Shown here: positions 1 to 6,089 of the stretch, piece by piece
How positions within the stretch are numbered: the first letter of the stretch is position 1
Layout of the letters: every line of letters starts with the position of its first letter
Source of the DNA: an uncultured Oscillospiraceae bacterium
GTDB lineage: Bacteria > Bacillota > Clostridia > Oscillospirales > Acutalibacteraceae
DNA: 8,324 nt
Direction: 5' to 3'
Assembly: GCA_900554535.1 (NCBI GenBank)
Contig: USIA01000079.1
Span: 1 to 8,324 of the forward strand
Program-made: the position numbers and the translations under genes
The notes under the pieces: model-generated
Seen by the model: the letters and a program-made list of their open reading frames with translations, nothing else
Told to the model about the DNA's origin: nothing
Databases searched by the model: none

Positions 1-5
1 ATCAT
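1..5 (-). CDS. Start of a further minus-strand gene, cut by the window edge
   Basis: An ATG start codon lies on the minus strand at 5-3. It is preceded by a near-perfect Shine-Dalgarno, AAGGAGG, at 17-11 with a 5-base spacer. Only the start codon and two further bases are inside the window, so no product can be named. The gene would follow the NAT/HdrB-like/MATE genes in the same direction, about 280 bases after the MATE stop codon. A minus-strand TACAAT at 38-33 is a possible -10 element, but I see no good -35 at 17 bp, so I cannot say whether the gene has its own promoter or belongs to the upstream operon. Confidence 0.45.
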
Positions 6-10
6 GAGAT

Positions 11-17
11 CCTCCTT
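11..17 (-). promoter_or_regulatory. Strong ribosome binding site of the left-edge gene
   Basis: The minus strand reads AGAAGGAGGATCTCATG. AAGGAGG is an almost complete anti-16S match at ideal spacing, and it is the main reason for believing that a gene starts at the window edge. Confidence 0.6.
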
Positions 18-70
18 CTGTACCATACATCTATTGTATCATGTTTTCGGTATATAGGATTTTCTCATTT

Positions 71-301
71 TCACTTGTGCGTTTTTGATTCTAGCACCAC
101 CTCAGTCGATGCCCTTTCGGGTGTCGGCTGAGGCTCTTTTTTATTCCGACATAAGATTTTCCCTGTAAGGAATATCGAAAAGAATCCGATGATAGTCAAG
201 AACCCGATGCTCATTAAACAGCTTTTCAGCAAGCCTGGCAACAGGATGATTAAGAAACACTCTGCTAAAACGGATATCTTTTGCCTATTGCTGAGAAACA
301 T
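71..301 (-). CDS. Possible small membrane protein, 76 aa (doubtful)
   Basis: This open frame starts 17 bases inside the 3' end of the MATE gene, in another frame. Residues about 10-50 are strongly hydrophobic and could form one or two membrane helices. The tail (about 51-76) is charged and proline/glutamate-rich. I recognise no family. Against it: no convincing Shine-Dalgarno precedes the ATG (only GGAAG, one base away), and the last third is overlain by a plus-strand terminator-like hairpin at 100-142 whose G-U pairs suggest that the other strand is the functional one there. It may be a chance frame or a decayed gene. Confidence 0.25.
   Translation of the reverse strand: MFLSNRQKISVLAECFLIILLPGLLKSCLMSIGFLTIIGFFSIFLTGKILCRNKKEPQPTPERASTEVVLESKTHK
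100..142 (+). terminator. Plus-oriented intrinsic terminator
   Basis: Arms CCTCAGTCGATGCCC (100-114) and GGGTGTCGGCTGAGG (119-133) enclose a TTTC loop and are followed by CTCTTTTTT. All 15 positions pair in plus-strand RNA, three of them as G-U; on the minus strand those three would be A-C mismatches. The U-tract is also only on the plus-strand side. It is therefore oriented to stop rightward transcription, although no plus-strand gene lies upstream of it inside the window. It may block read-through from the left into the 3' end of the minus-strand operon. Confidence 0.7.
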
Positions 302-1622
302 TCTTCCACGGTCCAGTATGATAAAACGAAACCGTAAGAACTGCCGCTAAAGACCAGCCTACGGGCCATGCGCACCAGATTCCCGTCGCCCCCAAAACGG
401 TTTTAGACAGAACAGTCGCCAGCACTACACGGAGAGTCAGATCAGCTAATGTGGCAATCATGAATTTCCCCATCATCCCAGCCCCACGGAGAACACCGTC
501 CGCTACAAGTTTGGCGGAAATTACAAAGTAAAACGGCGAGACGATACGAAGGAAGGCAACACCGGTCTGTATCGCTACATCCGTTGGCTGATCCATAAAC
601 AAATGCAGCACATAACGTCCGCCAAAGAAATATAGCAGGAATAATGGCAGACTTAAAATCCAAACCAATTTAATACCAGCCCGGAAACCGTTTTTGATTC
701 GCAACAGTTTTTGAGCGCCTAAATTCTGAGCTGTATAGTTTGAGATGCCATTGCCTAAAGTTGTGAAAGCTGTAGTCACAAGATCATTCAGTTTGACACC
801 TGCAGAATATCCAGCCATAACTCCAGTGCCAAAGCCATTAACGATGCCTTGGATCACAATATTGCCCACAGAAATAAAGCCTTGCTGCAAAATGCTGGGG
901 ATGGCGATGACGGCTATTTTCTGCAGGATCTCAAAAGAAAACAGACCTGTGTTTTTTGGCGTCTTAATTTTTTTCAAACGCAGGAATACTACGGTCACAG
1001 CCAATAAGCAACTAATCCCCTGGCAGAGAAATGTGGCCCAAGCCACGCCAGCGACTCCCATTTTGAACCTGGTAACGAAGAGAATATCCACTCCAATGTT
1101 CGCTATGGACGAAAACACCAGGAAAATAAACGGTGTTCGGGAATCTCCCAAGGCAGTGAATATGCCATTAGCGATATTATAGAAAAAAATGAAAGGCAGA
1201 CCCCAGATGTAGATGCCCAGATATAGCTTAGAGTCCGCAAATGCTTCTTCCGGCGTGTGGATAAGATGGAGCAGTTCTCCACAGCTGACAGCACCAATGC
1301 ACATCAGGATTCCGCAGAGAACTGCGCTGGCGATACAGGCTGTGGATATCGTTGTTTTCAGTTTGCTATACTCCTTTGCGCCGAAAAATTGTGCGGCAAT
1401 GACTGAGCAGCCGATATTGCATCCGAGCGCAAAGGTAATGAAAAGCAACGTGACCTCATAACTGTTGCCCACTGAGGCCAGCGCTGTCTCGCCGATAAAA
1501 TTTCCGGCCACAAGGCTGTCTGTGATGCTATAGAGCTGCTGAAAGATGACGCTGCCAAACAATGGCAGGCAAAAACGCCATAGAACAGATTCTGGCTTTC
1601 CGGACGTTAGATCTTGGTTCAT
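285..1622 (-). CDS. MATE-family efflux transporter
   Basis: The 445-residue polytopic membrane protein matches the multidrug and toxin extrusion family in length and pattern, with about twelve hydrophobic segments in two similar halves. The N-terminal part (PLFGSVIFQQLYSITDS, then VAGNFIGETALASVG) is the usual first-helix region. The second half begins near IPSILQQGFISVGN. Members export cationic drugs, dyes or metabolites across the cytoplasmic membrane, driven by a Na+ or H+ gradient; the substrate cannot be read from sequence. The ATG at 1622 is chosen because GGGGAGG (1638-1632) precedes it by 9 bases. It lies 38 bases after the HdrB-like gene and is the third gene of the unit that begins with the N-acetyltransferase. 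This suggests export of the acetylated compound or of its parent, which is inference. No frameshift or truncation is visible. Confidence 0.93.
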   Translation of the reverse strand: MNQDLTSGKPESVLWRFCLPLFGSVIFQQLYSITDSLVAGNFIGETALASVGNSYEVTLLFITFALGCNIGCSVIAAQFFGAKEYSKLKTTISTACIASAVLCGILMCIGAVSCGELLHLIHTPEEAFADSKLYLGIYIWGLPFIFFYNIANGIFTALGDSRTPFIFLVFSSIANIGVDILFVTRFKMGVAGVAWATFLCQGISCLLAVTVVFLRLKKIKTPKNTGLFSFEILQKIAVIAIPSILQQGFISVGNIVIQGIVNGFGTGVMAGYSAGVKLNDLVTTAFTTLGNGISNYTAQNLGAQKLLRIKNGFRAGIKLVWILSLPLFLLYFFGGRYVLHLFMDQPTDVAIQTGVAFLRIVSPFYFVISAKLVADGVLRGAGMMGKFMIATLADLTLRVVLATVLSKTVLGATGIWCAWPVGWSLAAVLTVSFYHTGPWKNVSQQ

Positions 1623-1660
1623 ATATATGTACCTCCCCTGGAAACTAGTAACACAGGAAA

Positions 1661-2383
1661 TTATTTGTCTCGAAAGAGCAATTCCGCAAGATGATGTCCA
1701 TCAACACCCCCCGCGATCAATCCTTCCAAACAGTAGTGACAATAACATATGACCGTTTCTGTTTTATATCGTTGGCAGTATTCTCGCATGATCTGATTTT
1801 GTTCTTCCTCACTGTGTGGTTGGAATAGTCCCTGCGCATTTTCCTTATAGTGCTTTGGAGCAAGCTTTGGATTTCTCTCGACCTGCGGCCTATAGAGGGA
1901 TTTGCCGCAGAAATCTGCTCGCTCACGATTTTCAGGAAGCTCCACGATATCAATGTTCATTTTTTTAAGAAGGCTTCGGACTGCATCATGTGTGGCTCCC
2001 CGTTCCCTCATCCTCCAACAGTCCTGGACTGTCGCCACGAGACCGGAATAATCTGGAAACACAAAGCCTTTATCCTGATCCATCAGTTCCCATAGAGAAT
2101 GAACCTTTTTTACACTTCGCCATTCCTCCACGATATTCATGCAGTTTGGGCATAGCGACCATATTTCATCATCCGAGACAAACGCATGGCTCTGCGGAAG
2201 ATCATTCCACATTTCAGCCAATCCACATTCGGCCATTTTTTCTTCGTATATTTTTTTCTTCCATCCCGGCACACAGCACCGAACGATGGCGATATTGTCT
2301 ATAGATGCGACATAGTTCAATATTTTTCTGCTTAGCGCAGGATATTTTGACGTGAATACACAACTCGCAATATAATAATTCAT
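1661..2383 (-). CDS. HdrB-like protein with two cysteine-rich (CCG) domains
   Basis: This 240-residue soluble protein has no signal peptide or membrane segment. The N-terminal half has the layout of a CCG domain, as in heterodisulfide reductase subunit B and related Fe-S proteins: C8, C36-C37, then C78-P-N-C81 followed by VKKVHSLWELM. The C-terminal half repeats it in weaker form: C122 (VQDCWRMR), a single C159 (ADFCG) where the motif normally has CC, and C215-H-Y-C218 followed by VDGHHLAELLF. In HdrB such cysteines hold noncubane [4Fe-4S] clusters; here the first domain has the full set and the second lacks one. The protein is shorter than typical HdrB, and no HdrA or HdrC partner is nearby. 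The start at 2383 has the Shine-Dalgarno GAGGTGA overlapping the NAT stop codon, so translation is probably coupled. Substrate and redox partner are unknown; a redox role in the acetylation/efflux pathway is only a guess. Confidence 0.75.
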   Translation of the reverse strand: MNYYIASCVFTSKYPALSRKILNYVASIDNIAIVRCCVPGWKKKIYEEKMAECGLAEMWNDLPQSHAFVSDDEIWSLCPNCMNIVEEWRSVKKVHSLWELMDQDKGFVFPDYSGLVATVQDCWRMRERGATHDAVRSLLKKMNIDIVELPENRERADFCGKSLYRPQVERNPKLAPKHYKENAQGLFQPHSEEEQNQIMREYCQRYKTETVICYCHYCLEGLIAGGVDGHHLAELLFRDK

Positions 2384-2389
2384 AAATGC

Positions 2390-3187
2390 TCACCTCGTCC
2401 TTTTCAGGTTATAGGGATATCCATCTAACCCAAAATACGTTTTCAAAATATTACTGATTTCTGATTGACTTATGAGTTTCTTCCTCAACTGTACTCTTGC
2501 ATCTCGGTATTCTTGAAATATACCGTTTATCAGTGTGAAATTGCTTTTTCCTCTGAAAATGGATATTTTCATAAATTTATTAAATGTGGAATCAGGGTGC
2601 TTTTCACAGTAAAAAGAGGGCATAACAAAATCTTCATCAATCTGCGGCTCCTCCGTGAACCCATACATCGTTCTCCACTGCTTTCCCCGTTCTTTCTGGC
2701 AGAGTACCCATCCATAAAAGGGATCTCTTTGAAACCTATATTCGCATATATCATCTGTCTGCAGCTCGTCACATACCAGTTTGAGCGGGATCCTTGGGGA
2801 TTCACTCCTTATTCCCACATCCGTAAGATAACGTGCGTTGCCGATCTGAACGACTAAGACCCGATGTCTTCTCATCTGTATAATTCCATCTTCATCCATA
2901 AATCTTGCGGCATATTGCACAACACGAAATCCACAGCTTTTTAAAAGTTCCCCATACAGCCCCTGCAATTCAAAACAATATCCCCCTCGTTTTTCTGTCA
3001 CAATTTTATGGAATAGATCTTCCGCTTTCAAAGACAGCGGAATACCCGCCAATATATCAAGATTTTCATAGGGAATATGTGTGATATGCGCCCATTGCAA
3101 CCGAAATAGTGTAGATAAATCTGCGGAAGGTATACCATCGTACCCGATTCGTTGCAAATACTGCTTAATCTGTACCTCATTCAGCAT
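2390..3187 (-). CDS. Arylamine N-acetyltransferase (NAT family)
   Basis: This 265-residue cytoplasmic enzyme of the family moves an acetyl group from acetyl-CoA to aromatic amines, hydrazines or related nucleophiles through an acyl-cysteine intermediate. The complete catalytic triad is visible: C71 in RGGYCFELQG, H108 in RRHRVLVV, and D123 in YLTDVGI. The N-terminus (IKQYLQRIGYDGIPSADLSTL, then HITHIPYENLDI) is also standard, and the length fits (about 250-280). The ATG at 3187 gives the expected N-terminus, but its ribosome binding site is weak (GAGGCGGG about 10 bases upstream). Six bases separate its stop from the next ATG, so it heads a coupled operon with the HdrB-like and MATE genes. 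It is divergent from the MocR-type regulator. Gut bacterial NATs acetylate drugs such as 5-aminosalicylate, but the native substrate here cannot be deduced. Confidence 0.92.
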   Translation of the reverse strand: MLNEVQIKQYLQRIGYDGIPSADLSTLFRLQWAHITHIPYENLDILAGIPLSLKAEDLFHKIVTEKRGGYCFELQGLYGELLKSCGFRVVQYAARFMDEDGIIQMRRHRVLVVQIGNARYLTDVGIRSESPRIPLKLVCDELQTDDICEYRFQRDPFYGWVLCQKERGKQWRTMYGFTEEPQIDEDFVMPSFYCEKHPDSTFNKFMKISIFRGKSNFTLINGIFQEYRDARVQLRKKLISQSEISNILKTYFGLDGYPYNLKRTR

Positions 3188-3246
3188 TTCACAGCCCGCC
3201 TCATTTGTATTACAGTTTTTATTCTTGCATTTGTTTTATGATCTCG

Positions 3247-3275
3247 CTTATAATATCATCAAACTGGTTCATGAA
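3247..3275 (-). promoter_or_regulatory. Predicted promoter of the NAT-HdrB-like-MATE operon
   Basis: On the minus strand, -35 TTCATG (3275-3270) and -10 TATAAG (3252-3247) are separated by exactly 17 bp. The -10 matches consensus at 5 of 6 positions, the -35 at only 3 of 6, as expected for an activated or regulated promoter. A half-site resembling GAACCAGTTT (3270-3261) fills the spacer. The -35 is part of the palindrome TTCATGAA (3268-3275), which could also serve the divergent regulator gene. Confidence 0.5.
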
Positions 3276-3312
3276 AAAGTTCCAATTTTGTAAATTTATA
3301 TAGAACCAATTT
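3261..3312. promoter_or_regulatory. Candidate MocR operator: three related half-sites
   Basis: GAACCAGTTT lies on the minus strand (3270-3261); GTTCCAATTT (3279-3288) and GAACCAATTT (3303-3312) lie on the plus strand. The outer pair forms an inverted repeat with one mismatch in ten. The two plus-strand copies are direct repeats 24 bp apart. GabR, the model MocR regulator, binds spaced direct repeats of a hexamer together with an inverted copy, so the layout is plausible for the adjacent regulator. Binding itself is inferred. Confidence 0.45.
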
Positions 3313-3323
3313 AATTATAAGCC

Positions 3324-3332
3324 AAGGAAGGA
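3324..3332 (+). promoter_or_regulatory. Ribosome binding site of the MocR-type regulator
   Basis: AAGGAAGGA ends 8 bases before the ATG at 3341 and supports that start. A TATAAG at 3316-3321 resembles a -10 box but has no good -35. An alternative pair, TTCATG (3268-3273) and TAAATT (3291-3296) with a 17-bp spacer, is also weak, so the regulator's promoter is not settled. Confidence 0.6.
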
Positions 3333-3340
3333 CAGATTGT

Positions 3341-4741
3341 ATGTTTACCTTAGATAAAAAATGCACCATACCCTTATACAAACAGTTGTATGAACAGCTT
3401 AAAAAGGAGATCCTTTCAGGAAATGTGTCTGCCGGACAACGCCTGCCCTCTACACGTGAACTGGCTTCTGAATATAAGTTAAGCAGAAACACGATAATAG
3501 GCGCATACCAACAGTTGGAGATCGAGGGTTATATCAAGCCCATTACAGGTTCGGGGTATTATGTTGAAAAGCTTACCTCTTTCAAAGCTGATTCTCCGAA
3601 AGTCGATATTTTCCCCTCTGTAACGGAAACGTCATATCAACGCTATGACTACACGTTTGCCTACGGTGACCTGGATTATAACTGTTACAGCTCCAAAGCA
3701 TGGAGAAAATGCCTGCAGAATGCTTATAATAGGCTTGCTTCCCAAAAAAGAACAATTTATGAAGAACTACAAGGCTCTATCCATATGCGTCAAATCCTTT
3801 CCGGCTATCTGTATCAGTCGCGCGGCGTAAAATGTTCTGCTGATCAAATCATATTTACGAGTGGTCATCAGCAGTCCCTGCATATCATAGCAAGCCTGTT
3901 TTCCCATATGGACTGGGGATTTGCTATGGAGAACCCTGGCTACAGCGGGACACGCCAGGTGATGGAACAGAATCATTTCCATATAACGCCCATACCCGTA
4001 GAGGCTGACGGGATTTCCGTTCATGCAGTTCAAGACCTTTTTCATACGCTGCTGTGCGTTACGCCCTCCCATCAGTTCCCGCTGGGAAGCGTGCTTCCCA
4101 TATCCAAACGATTACAGATTTTGGAATGGGCAAAGACAAATGACGGATATATCATAGAAGATGACTACGACAGCGAACTGCGTTACCATAACCGCCCTGT
4201 ACCGTCCCTGCAGTCCATTGATTCCGACAACCGCACCATATACCTCGGAACGTTTTCTAAATCGCTTTCTCCCGATCTGCGGATTGCCTATGTTATACTG
4301 CCGGTACAGCTTTTGCCATCTTACAGGGAGAAGTATTTATATGCAAACTGCACTGTCCCCGCACTCCTCCAGTCAGCGCTTGCTGAATATATTGAAAACG
4401 GCGAATACCAGCGCCATATCAATACCATGAGGACCTATTATCGGAAGAAACACGATTACATCAGAAATTATGTCAGGGATACTCTGACGGGAAAAGCGGT
4501 TCTGATTGGAGAAGATGCTGGATTACACTTCGTCATATCCATACAGACAAAGCAGACTCAGACGGAACTGATCGAGCGGTTTGCGCAAAACAAAATACGG
4601 ATATACCCTACAGAGTTATTTTGGGCAGACAAAACCCTCTGTCCGCAAAACCAGCTCTTACTTGGATTTAGCGCAATACCATTGACGCAACTTCCAGAAG
4701 CAATGAAAAAGCTGTCAGAAGTTATCGAGAATGTAGTTTGA
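3341..4741 (+). CDS. MocR/GabR-type PLP-dependent transcriptional regulator
   Basis: This 466-residue protein has the MocR layout. An N-terminal GntR winged helix-turn-helix (about 1-75: PLYKQLYEQLKKEILSG, LPSTRELASEYKLSRNT, GYIKPITGSGYYVE) is followed by a linker and a fold-type-I aminotransferase-like domain (about 105-466). PLP-site motifs are intact: TPSHQFPLG, the EDDYDSE run at 273-278, and the Schiff-base lysine K307 in GTFSKSLSPDLRIAY. Such regulators sense amines or amino acids, or PLP itself, and activate or repress neighbouring genes, usually binding as head-to-tail dimers. It is divergent from the NAT operon with 153 bp between start codons, so it probably controls that operon and itself. 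The ligand is unknown. PdxR-type control of vitamin B6 genes is an alternative family role, but no pdxS/pdxT genes are nearby. Confidence 0.93.
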   Translation: MFTLDKKCTIPLYKQLYEQLKKEILSGNVSAGQRLPSTRELASEYKLSRNTIIGAYQQLEIEGYIKPITGSGYYVEKLTSFKADSPKVDIFPSVTETSYQRYDYTFAYGDLDYNCYSSKAWRKCLQNAYNRLASQKRTIYEELQGSIHMRQILSGYLYQSRGVKCSADQIIFTSGHQQSLHIIASLFSHMDWGFAMENPGYSGTRQVMEQNHFHITPIPVEADGISVHAVQDLFHTLLCVTPSHQFPLGSVLPISKRLQILEWAKTNDGYIIEDDYDSELRYHNRPVPSLQSIDSDNRTIYLGTFSKSLSPDLRIAYVILPVQLLPSYREKYLYANCTVPALLQSALAEYIENGEYQRHINTMRTYYRKKHDYIRNYVRDTLTGKAVLIGEDAGLHFVISIQTKQTQTELIERFAQNKIRIYPTELFWADKTLCPQNQLLLGFSAIPLTQLPEAMKKLSEVIENVV

Positions 4742-4848
4742 CGCCTATTCGTCTGTTTGATGGCGGCTGTCATGTTATTTTACAAAGTTAAAGATTCCGG
4801 TGCAAGCATCGGGGGATTTAACCCTCGCGGCAGTCGCCAAATGGACAT

Positions 4849-4889
4849 GCCAGCAAAATTCTTTCCAACACAATGAGGGTTTTGCTGGC
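4849..4889 (+). repeat. Inverted repeat, possible weak terminator of the MocR gene
   Basis: GCCAGCAAAA (4849-4858) and TTTTGCTGGC (4880-4889) are perfect 10-bp arms around a 21-base loop, about 110 bases after the regulator's stop codon. No strong U-tract follows (only TTTGCAC). It may therefore be an RNA 3'-end stabiliser, a weak terminator or part of a dispersed repeat rather than a classic terminator. Confidence 0.4.
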
Positions 4890-5009
4890 TTTGCACATGA
4901 ATCCAGAGGTACCTTCTAAACACGTGTGAGGGGTAATTTTCTTGCTTATTTCCACTTGCACCAACTTTCTCAAAAGTTAGCGTCCGGTCGCCCAGGCAAA
5001 AATTGGCGC

Positions 5010-5038
5010 AAAAAATAGGGCTAGCCTTGGCTAACCCT
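5010..5038 (-). terminator. Minus-strand intrinsic terminator
   Basis: On the minus strand, AGGGTTAGC-CAAG-GCTAGCCCT forms a 9-bp stem with one G-U pair (5038-5017), followed by ATTTTTT (5016-5010). The wobble pair works only in minus-strand RNA, where the opposite strand has a C-A mismatch. It is the second terminator downstream of tRNA-Leu, and could also mark the end of an unseen transcript from 5100-5040. Confidence 0.65.
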
Positions 5039-5103
5039 AAAAACCGTTCAAATTGCCACCTCAGATATACCTCTGTAAATCCGAAATTGGCGCTGAAATC
5101 AAA

Positions 5104-5131
5104 GAAAACCCCCGAAAAATCAGGGGTTTTC
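5104..5131 (-). terminator. Terminator of tRNA-Leu
   Basis: Perfect arms GAAAACCCC and GGGGTTTTC flank a 10-base loop. On the minus strand the hairpin starts about 37 bases after the tRNA 3' end and finishes in GGGGGTTTTCTTTG, as expected for an intrinsic terminator. The U-rich arm is present on both strands, so it could act in either direction. Confidence 0.7.
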
Positions 5132-5167
5132 TACACGCCACTTTGTTTCCAAATTGACGTCATAGTC

Positions 5168-5254
5168 TGGTGCCGGTGGTGGGGGTCGAACCCACACGGT
5201 GTTGCCACCAACGGATTTTGAGTCCGTCTCGTCTGCCAATTCCAACACACCGGC
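5168..5254 (-). tRNA. tRNA-Leu (anticodon CAA)
   Basis: All arms can be folded by eye. The acceptor GCCGGTG pairs with CACCGGC, followed by discriminator A and an encoded CCA. The anticodon stem ACGGA/TCCGT encloses the loop CTCAAAA, with anticodon CAA at 5220-5218 (decodes UUG). There is a long class II variable arm (GGTG-GCAA-CACC), and the T arm is GTGGG-TTCGACC-CCCAC. The length including CCA is 87 bases. It has its own promoter upstream and a terminator downstream, so it is a monocistronic unit. Confidence 0.97.
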
Positions 5255-5266
5255 GAATGCTTATTT

Positions 5267-5295
5267 ATTATACAACAACTCGCAGGCTTTTGCAA
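5267..5295 (-). promoter_or_regulatory. Promoter of tRNA-Leu
   Basis: On the minus strand, -35 TTGCAA (5295-5290), a 17-bp spacer and a perfect -10 TATAAT (5272-5267) lie just upstream of the tRNA. Transcription would begin about 6 bases before the mature 5' end. Confidence 0.8.
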
Positions 5296-5331
5296 GTAAA
5301 ATTTTATATATGGTTGGTTTATGGCGAGCAG

Positions 5332-5376
5332 AAAACCAGCCTTTCCCGATGGCAGAGCGCGGGAAAGGCCGGTTTT
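5332..5376 (-). terminator. Terminator of the murC-LUD unit
   Basis: Seventeen-base arms (5332-5348 and 5360-5376), complementary except for one position that is a wobble pair in minus-strand RNA, enclose an 11-base loop. The distal arm ends in GGTTTTC. The hairpin starts about 20 bases after the LUD stop codon. It is nearly symmetrical, with TTTTTA on the plus side too, so it may also stop rightward transcription. Confidence 0.8.
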
Positions 5377-5397
5377 TATCGATGTGCAGAAAAGAAA

Positions 5398-6036
5398 TTA
5401 AAAGCCGAGCACTTCATCAATTAAGATGACGTGCAGACGGTCTGGAATTTTGGAGTTGCGCGTCAGGACGATTTGGTCGCAGAGACTGGCTGGCCCCACG
5501 CAGTTGCCGCAGATGCCGGTCCGTTCGCACGGGGTTCCCGCGTGAAAACGCGTGGCATTCGGCACGCAGGCATCCAGCTTGACGCGATGATATGCATCTT
5601 CGACATTGGCCGTAACCTTGTTCATGCCCGCAATGACAATCACCTTTTTCGGGCCATAGCACAGCGCCGCCACGCGGTTGCCGTTTCCGTCGATGTTTAG
5701 CAGTTCGCCGTTCATCGTAATGGCGTTCGTACTCATCAGGAAGGCGTCCGCCAACAGGGATTCGCGCATCTTTTCGTTACGCTCGTCTTGCGTTTTCGCG
5801 GTGTCCCGGTCAATCAGTCGGAAGCCTTTCTCGCGCAGCAGGGGTTTAATCTGCAAAGCGTCGATGGTTGCGGAGCCGCCCCAGCCGACCGAGCAGCCGG
5901 GTGTCAGCAGCGTGAGCAGCAATGTGCGCGCTTCTTCACCAGTCTCCACGTAGTGGCCGGTGATCTGCCGTTTTTCCAGATTGCGCAGGATGGTGGCTGC
6001 TTTGGTGGCGTTTGCGGTCTTTTGATTTGCGTCCAT
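5398..6036 (-). CDS. LUD-domain protein (LutC-like) with a four-cysteine cluster
   Basis: This 212-residue protein of the LUD/DUF162 family is related to LutC of lactate utilisation. The glycine-rich motif GCSVGWGGSATIDAL (47-61) and the segment ADAFLMSTNAITMNGELLNIDGNGNR (within 96-121) are the family's signatures. C170, C176, C179 and C186 in the C-terminal part are spaced like a metal or Fe-S site; classical LutC lacks such a site as far as I know. The ATG at 6036 has AAGGAG seven bases upstream. It follows murC by 53 bases and shares its terminator, so the two are probably cotranscribed. No lutA or lutB lies in the window, so a lactate role is doubtful. The protein looks soluble and complete. 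Its function is unknown beyond the fold, whose known relatives bind small ligands. Confidence 0.85.
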   Translation of the reverse strand: MDANQKTANATKAATILRNLEKRQITGHYVETGEEARTLLLTLLTPGCSVGWGGSATIDALQIKPLLREKGFRLIDRDTAKTQDERNEKMRESLLADAFLMSTNAITMNGELLNIDGNGNRVAALCYGPKKVIVIAGMNKVTANVEDAYHRVKLDACVPNATRFHAGTPCERTGICGNCVGPASLCDQIVLTRNSKIPDRLHVILIDEVLGF

Positions 6037-6089
6037 ACGGATACTCCTTTCTGATTTTCACTGGCACAGACATCGCGCCAGCTGCGTGC

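Larger units (their letters stand above)
4742..5167. other. Non-coding stretch between the regulator and tRNA-Leu
   Basis: These 426 bp hold no gene that I can support. They contain a 10-bp perfect inverted repeat (4849-4889), a small dyad AACTTT/AAAGTT (4963-4978), two terminator-like hairpins (5010-5038 and 5104-5131), and the decamer AAATTGGCGC twice (5000-5009 and 5084-5093), with shorter AAATTG copies at 5050 and 5151. Base composition changes across this stretch from AT-richer accessory DNA to GC-rich core DNA, so a recombination junction may lie here. No integrase or clear attachment site is visible. Confidence 0.6.

Noticed and set aside
745..1558. Open frames of 66-145 codons overlapping the MATE gene on either strand
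   Set aside because: They are shadows of the transporter frame with no ribosome binding site and no domain.
4818..4898. Minus-strand frame of 26 codons beginning MCKASKTLIV
   Set aside because: It has no Shine-Dalgarno, is very short and lies over the 4849-4889 inverted repeat. It could be part of a repeated non-coding element but is not supported as a gene.
5000..5093. AAATTGGCGC decamer pair considered as attachment-site cores
   Set aside because: The sequence does not match the tRNA-Leu 3' end, and no integrase is present. Two 10-base matches in 430 bases are weak evidence.
5003..5429. Several plus-strand frames of 72-84 codons over tRNA-Leu
   Set aside because: They read through the antisense of a tRNA and two terminators, a common cause of spurious small proteins.
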